NCBI RefSeq assembly: GCF_018145875.1
Contig: NZ_JAGSSV010000004.1
Coordinates: 62,001 to 126,000, forward strand
Reading direction: 5' to 3'
DNA: 64,000 nt
Origin: Marinomonas vulgaris
GTDB lineage: Bacteria > Pseudomonadota > Gammaproteobacteria > Pseudomonadales > Marinomonadaceae
Shown: positions 26,140 through 35,607 of the stretch, piece after piece
Layout of the letters: each line of letters begins with the position of its first letter
Position numbering within the stretch: the first letter of the stretch is position 1
The notes under the pieces: model-generated
Database searches by the model: none
Told to the model about the DNA's origin: nothing
What the model saw: only the letters and a program-made list of their open reading frames with translations
Made by a program: the position numbers and the translations under genes

Positions 26140-27063
26140 TTAAGCGCTTAACGTTTCTTTGAAGAAACTTACGGTTCTATCCCACGCCAGTTCAGCATTT
26201 TTTTCTTGATAACGAGCTGTCGAGTCGTTATGGAAACCATGGTTCGCCGTTGGGTAAATGTACGCTGTGTAATCTACCTTGTTGGCTTTGAGCGCTTTTT
26301 CGTAGTCTGGCCAAGTGGCGTTCACTCGTTGATCAAGCTCGGCAAAGTGCAATTGCAGCGGGGCTTTTATCTGGTCTAAATTGCCTTTTGCTGGGGTTCC
26401 ATAAAAAGGTGCGCCGGCGTGAATGGTGTCTGGCATGGCCGCGGCTAAGGCGTTGGTTAAATACCCTCCGAAACAAAATCCTACCATACCGACTTTTCCT
26501 GTGGTCAGTTCATGATTTTTGAGTAGAGTGGCCGCATCCATGAAGTCACCTTCAATTTTGGCACCATCGAGTTCTTTTTGCATGGCTCGACCTTGGTCGT
26601 CGTTACCTGGGTAACCGCCGAGTGGGAATAGGGCATCGGGGGCAAAGGCCACAAAACCTACTTTAGCCAAACGTCGTGCAACGTCTTCAATATAAGGGTT
26701 CAATCCACGGTTTTCATGAGCAACGAGTACCGCAGGCGCTTTATTATCTACATTTACACCTTTTGGTATAACCAAATAGCCACGTGCTTTACCATGACCA
26801 TTTGGCGAATCGTATTCCACATAGCTGGCAGTGATATCTGGATCATTAAATGAAATTTGTTCGGCGAGCGCGTAGTTTGGCGTGAGCGCACCGGCCACAA
26901 CAGACAGAGTCAATCCTGTTACACTTAACGTGCCAAGACGGGAAAGGAAAGTACGACGGTCTATATCACCATGAGCATATTCGTCGTACCAATCGAAGGC
27001 TTCTTGAGGGATGGCTTTCACCGTAGCGGCTTCATTATGAGATTGATCTGTTGGTAAATTCAT
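26140..27063 (-). CDS. Dienelactone hydrolase family protein, Tat-exported
   Basis: A 307-residue alpha/beta hydrolase of the carboxymethylenebutenolidase type. The N-terminal region has DRRTFLSRLG (residues 35-44), a twin-arginine motif, then a hydrophobic stretch and a likely cleavage after NYALA near residue 67, so it probably acts in the periplasm. The catalytic triad is visible as Cys in MVGFCFGGYL, Asp in FAELDQRV and His in TANHGFHND. Exported dienelactone hydrolases are common, but their substrates are mostly unknown. It is divergent from folM with about 250 bp between them. Confidence 0.87.
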   Translation of the reverse strand: MNLPTDQSHNEAATVKAIPQEAFDWYDEYAHGDIDRRTFLSRLGTLSVTGLTLSVVAGALTPNYALAEQISFNDPDITASYVEYDSPNGHGKARGYLVIPKGVNVDNKAPAVLVAHENRGLNPYIEDVARRLAKVGFVAFAPDALFPLGGYPGNDDQGRAMQKELDGAKIEGDFMDAATLLKNHELTTGKVGMVGFCFGGYLTNALAAAMPDTIHAGAPFYGTPAKGNLDQIKAPLQLHFAELDQRVNATWPDYEKALKANKVDYTAYIYPTANHGFHNDSTARYQEKNAELAWDRTVSFFKETLSA

Positions 27064-27315
27064 TGCATATCCTTCTTTTCGTAGTGAGTAAAAAACGGAA
27101 TAAAAATAAGTAACGCCTTGTTTATATTAGAACTTATTTATCTTTTATAACTGAATTGATACGAAGTAAGAGCAAGCAGAGATGACATTTATTGATCTTT
27201 TTCAAATATCATCGCGTATCCAAAGCTATCAGTAATAAATGACAATTAATAGGCTTTAACGTGATTGCCTTTTTTCATCTACCCCATAAATAGAGCGCAA
27301 TAGGAAGGGACAGTG

Positions 27316-28038
27316 ATGACGCGTAAAATGCCCATTATTATTACCGGTGCGGGACAAAGATTAGGCCTTGCTAGTGCCAAGGCTTTGGTAGCTAAAGGTT
27401 ACCAAGTCATAATCACTTATCGTAAGAAACGCGAAGACATTCACGTATTAGAAAGTTTAGGTGTGGTGTGTATACCTGCTGATTTTTCTACTTTAAGTGG
27501 TGTTGATGCTTTTATCGAACAGATTCAAAACCAATACACGGCGTTGGGTGGTATCATACACAATGCTTCAGAATGGGATTCAGAAGAGAGCAGTACAGAC
27601 ACTGCGCTTTTGATGGAAAAAATGTGGCAAGTGCATGTTTTAGCGCCGTATCGTATAAATCTTGCTTTTGAGACATTACTACGTGCGGGTGCAACCCAAG
27701 ATGGTCAAGCAGACATCATCCATATGACTGATTATGTGGTGGAAAAAGGCAGCGATAAGCATATTGCTTATGCATCGAGTAAAGCGGGCTTAGCCAATTT
27801 GACTTTGTCTTTTGCCAAACGTTTTGCTCCACACATAAGTGTTAATTCGATTGCGCCTTCGCTATTGATGTTTAATCACGATGACGAACCAGAATATCGC
27901 ACTAAAGCTTTGAATAAGTCTTTATTGCGCAAAGAGCCCGGTGAACAGGAAGGCGTTCTCGCCGTGCAATACATATTAAATAGTCGCTATATGACAGGTA
28001 GAACCTTGTCACTGGATGGAGGCAGACATTTGGTTTAG
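27316..28038 (+). CDS. folM: Dihydromonapterin reductase
   Basis: A short-chain dehydrogenase that reduces dihydromonapterin (and weakly dihydrofolate) with NADPH to make tetrahydromonapterin. The cofactor loop is GAGQRLGLA. The active site follows FolM rather than generic SDRs: IIHMTDYVVEKGSDKHIAYASSK, with Tyr and Lys spaced YxxxK. VNSIAPSLLMFN and a terminal LDGGRHLV match E. coli FolM closely. The ATG at 27316 has AGGAAGGG 7 nt upstream; the overlapping GTG at 27313 is not favoured. It is followed by folE, the first enzyme of the same pterin pathway. Confidence 0.9.
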   Translation: MTRKMPIIITGAGQRLGLASAKALVAKGYQVIITYRKKREDIHVLESLGVVCIPADFSTLSGVDAFIEQIQNQYTALGGIIHNASEWDSEESSTDTALLMEKMWQVHVLAPYRINLAFETLLRAGATQDGQADIIHMTDYVVEKGSDKHIAYASSKAGLANLTLSFAKRFAPHISVNSIAPSLLMFNHDDEPEYRTKALNKSLLRKEPGEQEGVLAVQYILNSRYMTGRTLSLDGGRHLV

Positions 28039-28109
28039 TGAAGCAAATGTCATTTCCTTTTTAAACGCCTCCAGATCATGAGGCAGGGTTAAGCAACGTA
28101 GGACAAAAA

Positions 28110-28793
28110 ATGAAAGCCAATACAGCAGAACAAATTAACATCAATCGTCTTGTGTTGTCTGATGAGGCGGAAAAAGTACGCAATGCACTGATCAACAGTG
28201 GTTTAGAAACACCGATGATAGACAACGGTTTAACCACTGAAGAAAAATATCAGCGCATTAAAAACGCCTTTGAAGATGTGGTGACCACATTAGGGTTAGA
28301 TTTAACCGATGACAGTTTGGCAGAAACGCCACATCGTATTGCTAAAATGTATGTCAAAGAGATTTTCTCTGGTTTAGATTACAGTGTGTTTCCAAAGATC
28401 ACTGTGATCGAGAACAAAATGAAAGTAGATGAAATGGTAAAAGTCAGCGATATCAGCTTTACCAGTACTTGTGAGCATCATTTTGTTACGATCGATGGGT
28501 TGGCAAAAGTCGCTTATTTGCCAAAAGATAAAATCATTGGCTTGTCTAAGATTAATCGTATTGTGCGTTTCTTTGCCCAGCGTCCGCAGGTACAAGAGCG
28601 TCTTACGCAACAAATTTTAGTTACACTGCAAACCTTGCTAGAAACCGACAACGTGGCGGTAAGCATCAGTGCTGTGCATTATTGTGTAAAAGCACGCGGT
28701 GTGATGGACGCCAGTTCATCGACTCAAACCACAGCATTAGGTGGCTTATTTAAGCGCAGTGACAAAACCCGTGGCGAATTCTTAATGTCTTAA
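28110..28793 (+). CDS. folE: GTP cyclohydrolase I
   Basis: This enzyme converts GTP to dihydroneopterin triphosphate, the first step to folate and monapterin. It is a type I zinc enzyme: the ligands are Cys and His in STCEHHFV (near residue 124) and Cys in [11 protein letters not shown] (near 194). Other family segments are [16 protein letters not shown] and [24 protein letters not shown]. The 227-residue length matches the E. coli type. It lies 71 nt after folM and ends at a terminator. The pairing suggests provision of tetrahydromonapterin or folate; no pterin-dependent hydroxylase is in the window. Confidence 0.95.
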   Translation: MKANTAEQININRLVLSDEAEKVRNALINSGLETPMIDNGLTTEEKYQRIKNAFEDVVTTLGLDLTDDSLAETPHRIAKMYVKEIFSGLDYSVFPKITVIENKMKVDEMVKVSDISFTSTCEHHFVTIDGLAKVAYLPKDKIIGLSKINRIVRFFAQRPQVQERLTQQILVTLQTLLETDNVAVSISAVHYCVKARGVMDASSSTQTTALGGLFKRSDKTRGEFLMS

Positions 28794-28823
28794 TATATTC
28801 ACGAGTGGATGTATTGGATTGTC

Positions 28824-28856
28824 AAAAAAGGGTCTGTTTTTACAGGCTCTTTTTTT
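28824..28856 (+). terminator. Terminator of folE
   Basis: The stem AAAAAAGGGTCTGT / ACAGGCTCTTTTTT has two G-U pairs, a 4-nt T loop and a T run. It lies 30 nt after the folE stop. Confidence 0.8.
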
Positions 28857-28944
28857 ATGTGCAAATCTCCTACGGAATGACACAATACGACCTATGAACA
28901 TCAAATGCCTTTGTTTGGCTTAAAAATAGGTTTTAGGAACGACT

Positions 28945-29220
28945 ATGTCAGAGAACAAAAACGTGTGGTTTCCAGCAAAGAAAAACGGCTGGGGGTGGGG
29001 TAAACCTTGCGCATGGCAAGGTTGGCTGGTCATGGTGGTGTACTTGGTAACCATCATCATTCTAAGCTATGTTATTGACCCTAAAGTGGAATTGACGAGA
29101 TGGTCTATATCAATCGGTGTTAGCACGGCATTATTGATTTTAATGTATATCTGGAAAGGCGAAGCGCCGAATTGGCAATGGAAAGCCATCGATAAAAAGA
29201 AACGCCGCTTGTTTAAATAG
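28945..29220 (+). CDS. Small two-helix membrane protein, conserved hypothetical
   Basis: A 91-residue protein. The N-terminus is rich in Trp, Gly and Pro (WFPAKKNGWGWGKPCAWQGW). Two hydrophobic helices follow (about residues 29-46 and 53-70), and a basic tail ends KKKRRLFK. This suggests an inner-membrane protein with a cytosolic basic tail. I do not recognise a function. It follows the folE terminator and converges on the AraC gene with a 6-bp gap. TTAGGAA lies about 8 nt before the ATG. Confidence 0.7.
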   Translation: MSENKNVWFPAKKNGWGWGKPCAWQGWLVMVVYLVTIIILSYVIDPKVELTRWSISIGVSTALLILMYIWKGEAPNWQWKAIDKKKRRLFK

Positions 29221-29226
29221 CAACGG

Positions 29227-30153
29227 CTAAGATACTTGCTTTTTCTGGGCTGAGATTTGCCTTGGTGATACGCCAAAATGCTGATGGAAGCGTCGGCTGA
29301 AATGGCTCAAGCTTAAATAGCCCAATTCATAGCTCACCTCTGTTACCGAACGCTTTTCTTGTAGTCGCTGATAAGCGCGTCCCATACGACGTTGATGTTG
29401 ATATTCTACGGGCGTGCAGCCGAGTTGCTTTTTAAAGCTGTCATAAAAGCGGCTGCGGCTCATGCAGGCCATTTTCGCCAATTCATTGGTATCGAGTGGT
29501 TGTGATAAGTGCGTTTCGATCCACTGCAGAACGCAGGTTAAACCACTGGCATCGGGCTCGTTTTGAGTAAATCTTAATAGTGCGTCTCGGCCATGGTGTC
29601 GAAGAATCCGCGTTACCAGTTCACTCACACCAAAGTCCACCAAAAGATCACGGTCTGGGTCGTTACGAATGAAGTCGCTGGTGAGTCGATCGATCACCTG
29701 TTGAGTCGCTTGCGTGTGCAATGTGTGTAGGTGCTGGTTTGGGTCGATAATGTGATTGGTAGGTAGGCTATTAACCATTATGTCGTTCATGCGGTCGCAA
29801 ATTTGTGCGACCCTTTCTTTCGATATAGCAATGGTTAAGCAGGTCGTTGGTTTATGGTAATCGGCTTCAGGGAAGTCAATAAAGACTTCTTCTTGCGGCG
29901 CTAAAATAAAAGATTCATGGGGCAAAAAAGGAATATTATCATGAGCTTGGGTGTGCATTACCTTAGCTCCTGTCACCATACCGCAATACAATAATGTATC
30001 GGTTTTTAGACTGACTTTTTGAGCTTGTTCGTAGGTATCATAAATACTGAGCTCAGAATTGGGCCCAGCAAAACACACACGATTTTCCACTAACTGAATG
30101 GGCGCGCGTTTGTAACCTGACAGCGTTCTTTCTGTCGATGCAGATGTATCCAT
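29227..30153 (-). CDS. AraC-family transcriptional regulator
   Basis: A 308-residue regulator. The N-terminal two-thirds are a cupin-like AraC_N sensor region (HESFILAPQEEVFIDFPEADY). The C-terminal DNA-binding domain has both helix-turn-helix units: LAKMACMSRSRFYDSFKKQLG and the signature ending YELGYLSLSHFSRRFHQHFG. It is divergent from the aldehyde dehydrogenase gene and probably regulates it. Two direct repeats in the shared intergenic region are candidate binding sites. The inducer is not visible from sequence. Confidence 0.9.
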   Translation of the reverse strand: MDTSASTERTLSGYKRAPIQLVENRVCFAGPNSELSIYDTYEQAQKVSLKTDTLLYCGMVTGAKVMHTQAHDNIPFLPHESFILAPQEEVFIDFPEADYHKPTTCLTIAISKERVAQICDRMNDIMVNSLPTNHIIDPNQHLHTLHTQATQQVIDRLTSDFIRNDPDRDLLVDFGVSELVTRILRHHGRDALLRFTQNEPDASGLTCVLQWIETHLSQPLDTNELAKMACMSRSRFYDSFKKQLGCTPVEYQHQRRMGRAYQRLQEKRSVTEVSYELGYLSLSHFSRRFHQHFGVSPRQISAQKKQVS

Positions 30154-30264
30154 TTACCCACCTCTTTTTATCTTATTGTTTGGCGTGGTGCATTATTATA
30201 CAAACATAATCACGCTTGTTTGTGCTGGGGTCAAGACTCTCAGGCGAATAGAAATGGATAGGGA

Positions 30265-30294
30265 GACAAGTTTCATGGACTCACAGGCAAGTTT
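30265..30294. promoter_or_regulatory. Direct repeats upstream of the aldehyde dehydrogenase gene
   Basis: GACAAGTTT (30265-30273) and GGCAAGTTT (30286-30294) are 21 bp apart, the spacing typical of tandem half-sites for an AraC-type dimer. They lie about 75-105 bp upstream of the dehydrogenase ATG, between the two divergent genes. A separate 6-bp palindrome, CAAGGT-CAA-ACCTTG, lies at 30323-30337. Confidence 0.4.
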
Positions 30295-30368
30295 TTTTCA
30301 TTTTATGTTTTACAGTTATAGACAAGGTCAAACCTTGATATAAAAAAAACAATAATGGAGATGATGAT

Positions 30369-31886
30369 ATGATTTACGCACAGCCTGGTACTAATGGAAG
30401 CCTGATTTCATTTGAAGCTGAGTACGGAAACTTTATTGGAGGCGAATGGGTCGCCCCTGTTAAAGGCGAGTACTTTGATAATATCAGCCCAGTGAATGGC
30501 GAAGTATTTTGCCGCATTCCTCGCTCTACCGAAGAAGACATCAACCTAGCGCTAGACGCCGCGCACGCTGCTCGCGCGGCATGGGGCAAAACATCGGTTA
30601 CCAATCGATCTAACATCTTATTGAAAATAGCCGATCGTATCGAACAGCATTTAGAAGCTTTGGCTGTGGCCGAAACTTGGGACAACGGTAAAGCGATCCG
30701 CGAAACCCTTAACGCCGATATTCCACTGGCTGCAGACCATTTCCGTTATTTTGCCGGTTGTCTGCGTGCGCAAGAAGGCAGTACCGCCGAGCTGGACGAA
30801 CACACAGTCGCATATCACTTCCATGAGCCATTGGGTGTTGTGGGGCAAATTATCCCTTGGAACTTCCCGATTTTAATGGCTGCTTGGAAATTGGCGCCCG
30901 CCTTGGCTGCTGGTAACTGTGTGGTACTTAAACCTGCAGAGCAAACACCAGCATCGATTCTTGAATTGGTCAAAGTGATTCAAGATCTACTACCACCAGG
31001 TGTGTTAAACATCGTCAATGGCTACGGCAAAGAGGCGGGTCAGGCTTTGGCAACCAGTAAACGCATCGCCAAAATTGCCTTTACCGGTTCTACGCCAGTA
31101 GGGTCACACATTCTAAAATGCGCCGCAGAAAACATCATTCCTTCTACGGTTGAGTTAGGTGGTAAGTCGCCAAACATTTATTTTGCCGATATTATGAATC
31201 ACGAGAAAGAGTTCGTCAGCAAGTGTGTTGAAGGTTTGGTATTAGCCTTCTTCAACCAAGGAGAAGTGTGTACTTGTCCGTCTCGTGCCCTAGTGCATGA
31301 ATCCATCTACGACGAATTTATGGCGTTGGTAGTAGAACGTACTAAAACCATCAAACGTGGTAATCCACTAGATACCGATGTTCAAGTAGGTGCGCAAGCA
31401 TCGCAAGAGCAATATGAAAAAATCCTGAGCTACATTGATATTGGTAAAGAAGAAGGTGCCGAGTTGTTAACTGGCGGTGGCGTTGAGACCATAGAAGGCT
31501 TGGATAAAGGCTTCTATGTGCAGCCTACCTTGTTTAAAGGCTCCAATGATATGCGTATTTTCCAAGAGGAAATTTTTGGCCCAGTAGTCAGTGTAACGAC
31601 GTTCAAAGACGAAGCGGAAGCTCTGGCGATTGCCAACGATAGTGAGTTTGGCTTGGGAGCAGGAGTGTGGACACGAGATACTAATCTTGCCTATCGCATG
31701 GGACGCAACTTAGAAGCAGGTCGTGTATGGATGAACTGCTATCACCAATACCCAGCGCACTCTGCGTTTGGTGGCTACAAAAAATCCGGTGTCGGTCGTG
31801 AAACCCATAAAATTGCCCTTGAGCATTATCAACAAACGAAAAACATGCTGGTCAGTTACGATGTGAATCCGTTGGGTTTCTTCTAA
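30369..31886 (+). CDS. NAD(P)-dependent aldehyde dehydrogenase (ExaC/AldB type)
   Basis: A 505-residue enzyme oxidising aldehydes to acids, closest to the acetaldehyde dehydrogenases used with alcohol oxidation. Visible sites are the catalytic Cys in [13 protein letters not shown] (near residue 302), the general-base Glu in VELGGKSPN (near 262), [19 protein letters not shown] and the GSTPVGSHI cofactor loop. A C-terminal [28 protein letters not shown] is typical. TGGAG precedes the ATG. The substrate is inferred, since no alcohol dehydrogenase lies beside it. Confidence 0.9.
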   Translation: MIYAQPGTNGSLISFEAEYGNFIGGEWVAPVKGEYFDNISPVNGEVFCRIPRSTEEDINLALDAAHAARAAWGKTSVTNRSNILLKIADRIEQHLEALAVAETWDNGKAIRETLNADIPLAADHFRYFAGCLRAQEGSTAELDEHTVAYHFHEPLGVVGQIIPWNFPILMAAWKLAPALAAGNCVVLKPAEQTPASILELVKVIQDLLPPGVLNIVNGYGKEAGQALATSKRIAKIAFTGSTPVGSHILKCAAENIIPSTVELGGKSPNIYFADIMNHEKEFVSKCVEGLVLAFFNQGEVCTCPSRALVHESIYDEFMALVVERTKTIKRGNPLDTDVQVGAQASQEQYEKILSYIDIGKEEGAELLTGGGVETIEGLDKGFYVQPTLFKGSNDMRIFQEEIFGPVVSVTTFKDEAEALAIANDSEFGLGAGVWTRDTNLAYRMGRNLEAGRVWMNCYHQYPAHSAFGGYKKSGVGRETHKIALEHYQQTKNMLVSYDVNPLGFF

Positions 31887-31926
31887 CCACTTAAGCCTTA
31901 TTTTTAAAAACAGCTTAAAACTGTTC

Positions 31927-31963
31927 AAAGCCAAAAGACAGCAATCGTCTTTTGGCTTTTTTT
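31927..31963 (+). terminator. Terminator of the aldehyde dehydrogenase gene
   Basis: Perfect 13-bp arms AAAGCCAAAAGAC (31927-31939) and GTCTTTTGGCTTT (31947-31959) with a 7-nt loop and a T run. Confidence 0.88.
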
Positions 31964-32067
31964 GTGCTGAACAAAGGTCAATCACGCTGAGGGCCTTACT
32001 CGACTAGCCTCGTTGCGGCATTTACTTGACTGTTTGCTCACTTAGATTTGATTTCACAGAGAAAAAA

Positions 32068-32106
32068 TAAGTTTCCTATTGGAAACTTAATCTCATAAAT
32101 GATAAT
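32068..32106 (+). promoter_or_regulatory. Palindrome overlapping a candidate sdaA promoter
   Basis: Perfect 9-bp arms TAAGTTTCC (32068-32076) and GGAAACTTA (32081-32089) around TATT. The right arm overlaps a -35-like TTGGAA (32079-32084). A -10-like GATAAT lies at 32101-32106, giving a 16-bp spacer. This looks like an operator that would block the promoter; the regulator is unknown. The sdaA ATG is at 32177. Confidence 0.45.
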
Positions 32107-32176
32107 TTTTAAGCCAGTTGTTACTCGCTGTTTTTTTAAATTACGGGCATAAACGCTTGTTGTAGAGGAAATTCGT

Positions 32177-33559
32177 ATGGCCATCAGTTTATTTGATCTT
32201 TTTAAAGTAGGAATTGGACCTTCAAGTTCGCACACCGTAGGGCCTATGGTTGCCGCGAACCAGTTTGCTCATCAATTACTCGAACGTGGTCTGATCGACG
32301 AAGTCAATAGAATCAAGGTTGATCTTTATGGTTCCTTGGGGGCAACCGGAAAAGGACATGGCACGGGAACAGCGGTACTGATGGGGTTAGAGGGCGAATT
32401 ACCAGAAAGCATTGATCCAAGCGGTGTTAATCAGCGTGTACAAGATATAGAACAGGCTTCAAAGTTGGTTTTGTTATCTACTCACTCAATCGAAATTCAG
32501 GTTCAAGAGGACCTGATATATCACAGAATCGATCGATTAGACTTTCACGCCAATGGTATGGTGTTAGTCGCTTTTGATGAGCAACAAGCTATTCTTCATC
32601 AGGCGACGTTTTATTCCGTGGGCGGTGGTTTTATCGTCGAAGAAGACGAGGACGGTAAAGTAGCTTTGGTAGAAGATACCACCTTGTTGTCGTATGAGTT
32701 CAATGACGCAGAAACCTTGATTCAGCTTTGTAAAAAGCATGATAAAAGCATTGCACAAATTATGTTGGAAAATGAACAGCACTGGCGCAGCGAGGCCGAG
32801 ATCAAGCAAGGCATATTGTCTATTTGGTCGACCATGAAAGAGTGCGTGCAAAACGGTATGCAAAATGAAGGCATTTTGCCGGGTGGTTTAAAAGTGAAGC
32901 GCAGAGCGGCCAGCTTGTATCAAGATTTAAGCAGTAAAACGAGAATGGACATGATCACGCCGTCGTTAGGCGCAATGGATTGGGTCAACCTATATGCCTT
33001 GGCAGTAAACGAAGAAAACGCGGCAGGTGGCCGTGTGGTAACCGCACCAACGAACGGTGCAGCAGGGATTATTCCAGCGGTTTTGCACTATTACTGGGAG
33101 TTTTGTCCTCGCTCTAGCGAAGAAGGAGTGATTACTTTTTTTCTTACGGCAGCAGCGATTGGCATGTTGTTTAAAAAGAATGCTTCCATTTCTGGTGCAG
33201 AAGTTGGATGCCAAGGTGAAGTGGGTTCTGCTTGCGCTATGGCAGCGGCAGGTTTGGCAGCCGCTACTGGAGGAACGCCAGAACAAGTGGAAAACGCCGC
33301 AGAAATCGGCATGGAGCACAATTTAGGGTTAACCTGCGACCCAATAGGCGGCTTAGTACAAGTGCCTTGTATTGAACGCAATGCCATGGGAGCGATTAAA
33401 GCTATTAATTCCGCCAGCATGGCGTTGCGTGGTGACGGAACCCATTATGTTTCCCTTGATAAAGTTATTCGCACCATGCGTGAAACCGGTAAGGATATGA
33501 ACGATAAATACAAAGAGACGTCTCGTGGTGGCTTAGCCGTTAATGTGATCGAGTGCTAA
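32177..33559 (+). CDS. sdaA: L-serine ammonia-lyase (single-chain, Fe-S type)
   Basis: This enzyme deaminates L-serine to pyruvate and ammonia with a [4Fe-4S] cluster. The N-terminal beta domain starts [24 protein letters not shown], the family hallmark. The alpha domain has [41 protein letters not shown] and [23 protein letters not shown], which supply the cluster cysteines. The length of 460 residues matches E. coli SdaA/SdaB (about 455), with both domains fused. AGAGGAAA precedes the ATG. It is monocistronic between two terminators. Confidence 0.94.
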   Translation: MAISLFDLFKVGIGPSSSHTVGPMVAANQFAHQLLERGLIDEVNRIKVDLYGSLGATGKGHGTGTAVLMGLEGELPESIDPSGVNQRVQDIEQASKLVLLSTHSIEIQVQEDLIYHRIDRLDFHANGMVLVAFDEQQAILHQATFYSVGGGFIVEEDEDGKVALVEDTTLLSYEFNDAETLIQLCKKHDKSIAQIMLENEQHWRSEAEIKQGILSIWSTMKECVQNGMQNEGILPGGLKVKRRAASLYQDLSSKTRMDMITPSLGAMDWVNLYALAVNEENAAGGRVVTAPTNGAAGIIPAVLHYYWEFCPRSSEEGVITFFLTAAAIGMLFKKNASISGAEVGCQGEVGSACAMAAAGLAAATGGTPEQVENAAEIGMEHNLGLTCDPIGGLVQVPCIERNAMGAIKAINSASMALRGDGTHYVSLDKVIRTMRETGKDMNDKYKETSRGGLAVNVIEC

Positions 33560-33875
33560 AAAAGTGTGGCGAATTGAGTAGTATTTTTCTCGTAACATTT
33601 CTGTCATAAAAATGTAGTATATTTTGTTTTCAGTGTCTTTTAGAGGCACTTTTTTTGACATATTTTTAGTCTGTTGGTCAAACGTTATCAGGGGTTTTTA
33701 TCTATAGAGTCCCAGTGTAGAATGACGCGAAATTAACATATTACAAATATGTGACGGGACGAATTGAGAGCCAAATACAATTTAGTGCGAGGAATAGCAT
33801 CTCGTTGTGCTTTACTGATCAAACAGTAGTGAGCCAACGGTTTGGCATAGTTAAATTATTGAAAGAAGAGCCCTA
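33560..33875. other. Non-coding gap between sdaA and the phosphate transporter gene
   Basis: This stretch contains the sdaA terminator and then the leader of the transporter gene. A perfect palindrome ACATATT-ACA-AATATGT lies at 33736-33752. GAAAGAAGAG lies directly before the ATG at 33876. I see no clear promoter, small gene or RNA. Confidence 0.5.
33632..33656 (+). terminator. Terminator of sdaA
   Basis: The stem AGTGTC / GGCACT has one G-U pair and a 7-nt loop and is followed by a T run. It lies about 70 nt after the sdaA stop. Confidence 0.7.
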
Positions 33876-35447
33876 ATGGATCTTACAAATAACCCTAAAG
33901 ATAAAACCTCTTTATTAGATGGTAATGAATTTGTTCGTGTTTTAATTGCCTTAGCGTTTGTGCTTGCTGCTGGCTTTTATGCCTCAATGAGTGGAATGGA
34001 AGTCTCCAATTTGTCAATTTTGGCGATTGCGGCTTCGATCGGCGCTTATATGGCTGTCAATATCGGTGCGAATGACGTGGCCAACAATGTTGGTCCGGCC
34101 GTTGGTTCCAAAGCCTTGTCTATGGGCGGTGCCATACTGATTGCTGCGATTTTTGAGGCGTCTGGTGCATTGATCGCTGGCGGGAGTGTGGTTGGAACTA
34201 TCAAAAATGGCATAATTAACCCGAATGCCATTGGTGAAGCTGAAACCTTTGTTTGGGTTATGATGGCTGCGCTATTGGCAGGAGCTATCTGGCTTAATTT
34301 AGCGACATATCTTGGCGCCCCTGTGTCAACCACACACTCTATTGTAGGTGGTGTACTGGGAGCGGGAATTGCCGCGGGCGGTTGGGATATCGCCAATTGG
34401 GATAAAATGATCGCCATTGTGGCAAGCTGGGTTATTTCACCTGTAATGGGAGGTGTGATTGCCGCTTTATTTCTAATGTACATCAAGCGTTCTGTTACTT
34501 ACAAAAACGATATGATTGATGCCGCTAAAAAAGTTGTGCCTTTGTTGGTTGGCGTAATGGTATGGTCTTTCTCAACCTATCTAATTCTTAAAGGTTTGAA
34601 GAAAATATGGCAACTCGATTTTATTACGGCTGCACTGGTTGGCTTTGCTATTGCTTTAACGGCGTATTTTCTTGTTAGACCTATGGTTGACAAAGCCGCT
34701 TCGGCATTGAAAAACGACAAAGACTCGGTGAATAGTTTATTTACTTTGCCATTAATTGTGTCTGCGGCGTTGTTGAGTTTTGCCCATGGCGCAAATGATG
34801 TAGCGAACGCTATAGGGCCTTTGGCTGCGATTAACGATGCTTTGATGACAGGGATTGTGCATGGTAAGGCGTCTATTCCTCTTTGGATTATGTTGATTGG
34901 TGGCATTGGTATCGCTTTTGGTTTGGCTTTATTTGGCCCTAAGATGATCAAAACCGTAGGCTCAGAAATTACCGAGTTGGATAAAACACGTGCGTTTTGT
35001 GTTGCAATGGCTGCTGCGATCACTGTTATCATTGCATCTCAATTGGGTCTGCCGGTGAGCTCTACTCACATTGCCGTTGGTGGGATCTTTGGGGTAGGCT
35101 TCCTTCGTGAATATCTAAAACTGTCTTATGATAAGAAGTTGGCGTCTATTGTGTCTCACTCTGAGTCAGCCGGTCACGATGGCATACAGACCCAAGAGTT
35201 CGTTAAGCGCTTTAAGTTAGCTGATGTCGAAGAAAAGCGTGCCATTCTGCGAGAATTAAAAGCAGCGCAAGCCGCTTCTCCTATTTCGTCTAGAGAACGC
35301 AAAGGATTGAAAAAAGCCACCAAGAAGGAATTGGTTAAACGTTCTGCTTTATTGCGAATTGCCGCGGCTTGGGTGATCACTGTGCCTGCCTCTGCAACAT
35401 TGTCGGCCGTATTGTTTTACATGTTGTTGGGCTTTTCTGTTTCTTGA
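33876..35447 (+). CDS. Inorganic phosphate transporter, PiT family
   Basis: A 523-residue multi-helix inner-membrane phosphate symporter. The two PiT signature repeats are present: IGANDVANNVGPAVGSKAL near residue 64 and HGANDVANAIGPLAAI near 307. Each sits in the matching half of an inverted-repeat fold. VSTTHSIVGGVLGAG and VSSTHIAVGGIFGVGF are the paired second motifs. A charged cytosolic segment of about 70 residues precedes the last helix. It is co-directional with two helical membrane-anchored genes but separated from them by a terminator. Confidence 0.92.
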   Translation: MDLTNNPKDKTSLLDGNEFVRVLIALAFVLAAGFYASMSGMEVSNLSILAIAASIGAYMAVNIGANDVANNVGPAVGSKALSMGGAILIAAIFEASGALIAGGSVVGTIKNGIINPNAIGEAETFVWVMMAALLAGAIWLNLATYLGAPVSTTHSIVGGVLGAGIAAGGWDIANWDKMIAIVASWVISPVMGGVIAALFLMYIKRSVTYKNDMIDAAKKVVPLLVGVMVWSFSTYLILKGLKKIWQLDFITAALVGFAIALTAYFLVRPMVDKAASALKNDKDSVNSLFTLPLIVSAALLSFAHGANDVANAIGPLAAINDALMTGIVHGKASIPLWIMLIGGIGIAFGLALFGPKMIKTVGSEITELDKTRAFCVAMAAAITVIIASQLGLPVSSTHIAVGGIFGVGFLREYLKLSYDKKLASIVSHSESAGHDGIQTQEFVKRFKLADVEEKRAILRELKAAQAASPISSRERKGLKKATKKELVKRSALLRIAAAWVITVPASATLSAVLFYMLLGFSVS

Positions 35448-35467
35448 TAACCCCAATCTCATAACAC

Positions 35468-35495
35468 AAGAAAGACCAGTTCTCTGGTCTTTCTT
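35468..35495. terminator. Terminator of the phosphate transporter gene
   Basis: 12-bp arms AAGAAAGACCAG (35468-35479) and CTGGTCTTTCTT (35484-35495) with a 4-nt loop and T-rich end. Confidence 0.85.
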
Positions 35496-35607
35496 TGTTT
35501 CTAACGTCGCTTCTATGTTATAAGAATCATGGCTGCTCGTTTGATTGCCAGATTTTGGTGAAGTATCACGCCTTATTAGTCCGTTAAGCCTAACCAATGG
35601 AACCAGT

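Noticed and set aside
33590..33618. Pho-box-like CTGTCAT (33601-33607) upstream of the phosphate transporter
   Set aside because: Only one heptamer is perfect and the neighbouring units match about four of seven; there is no -10 at the right distance, and the sdaA terminator lies between it and the transporter gene.
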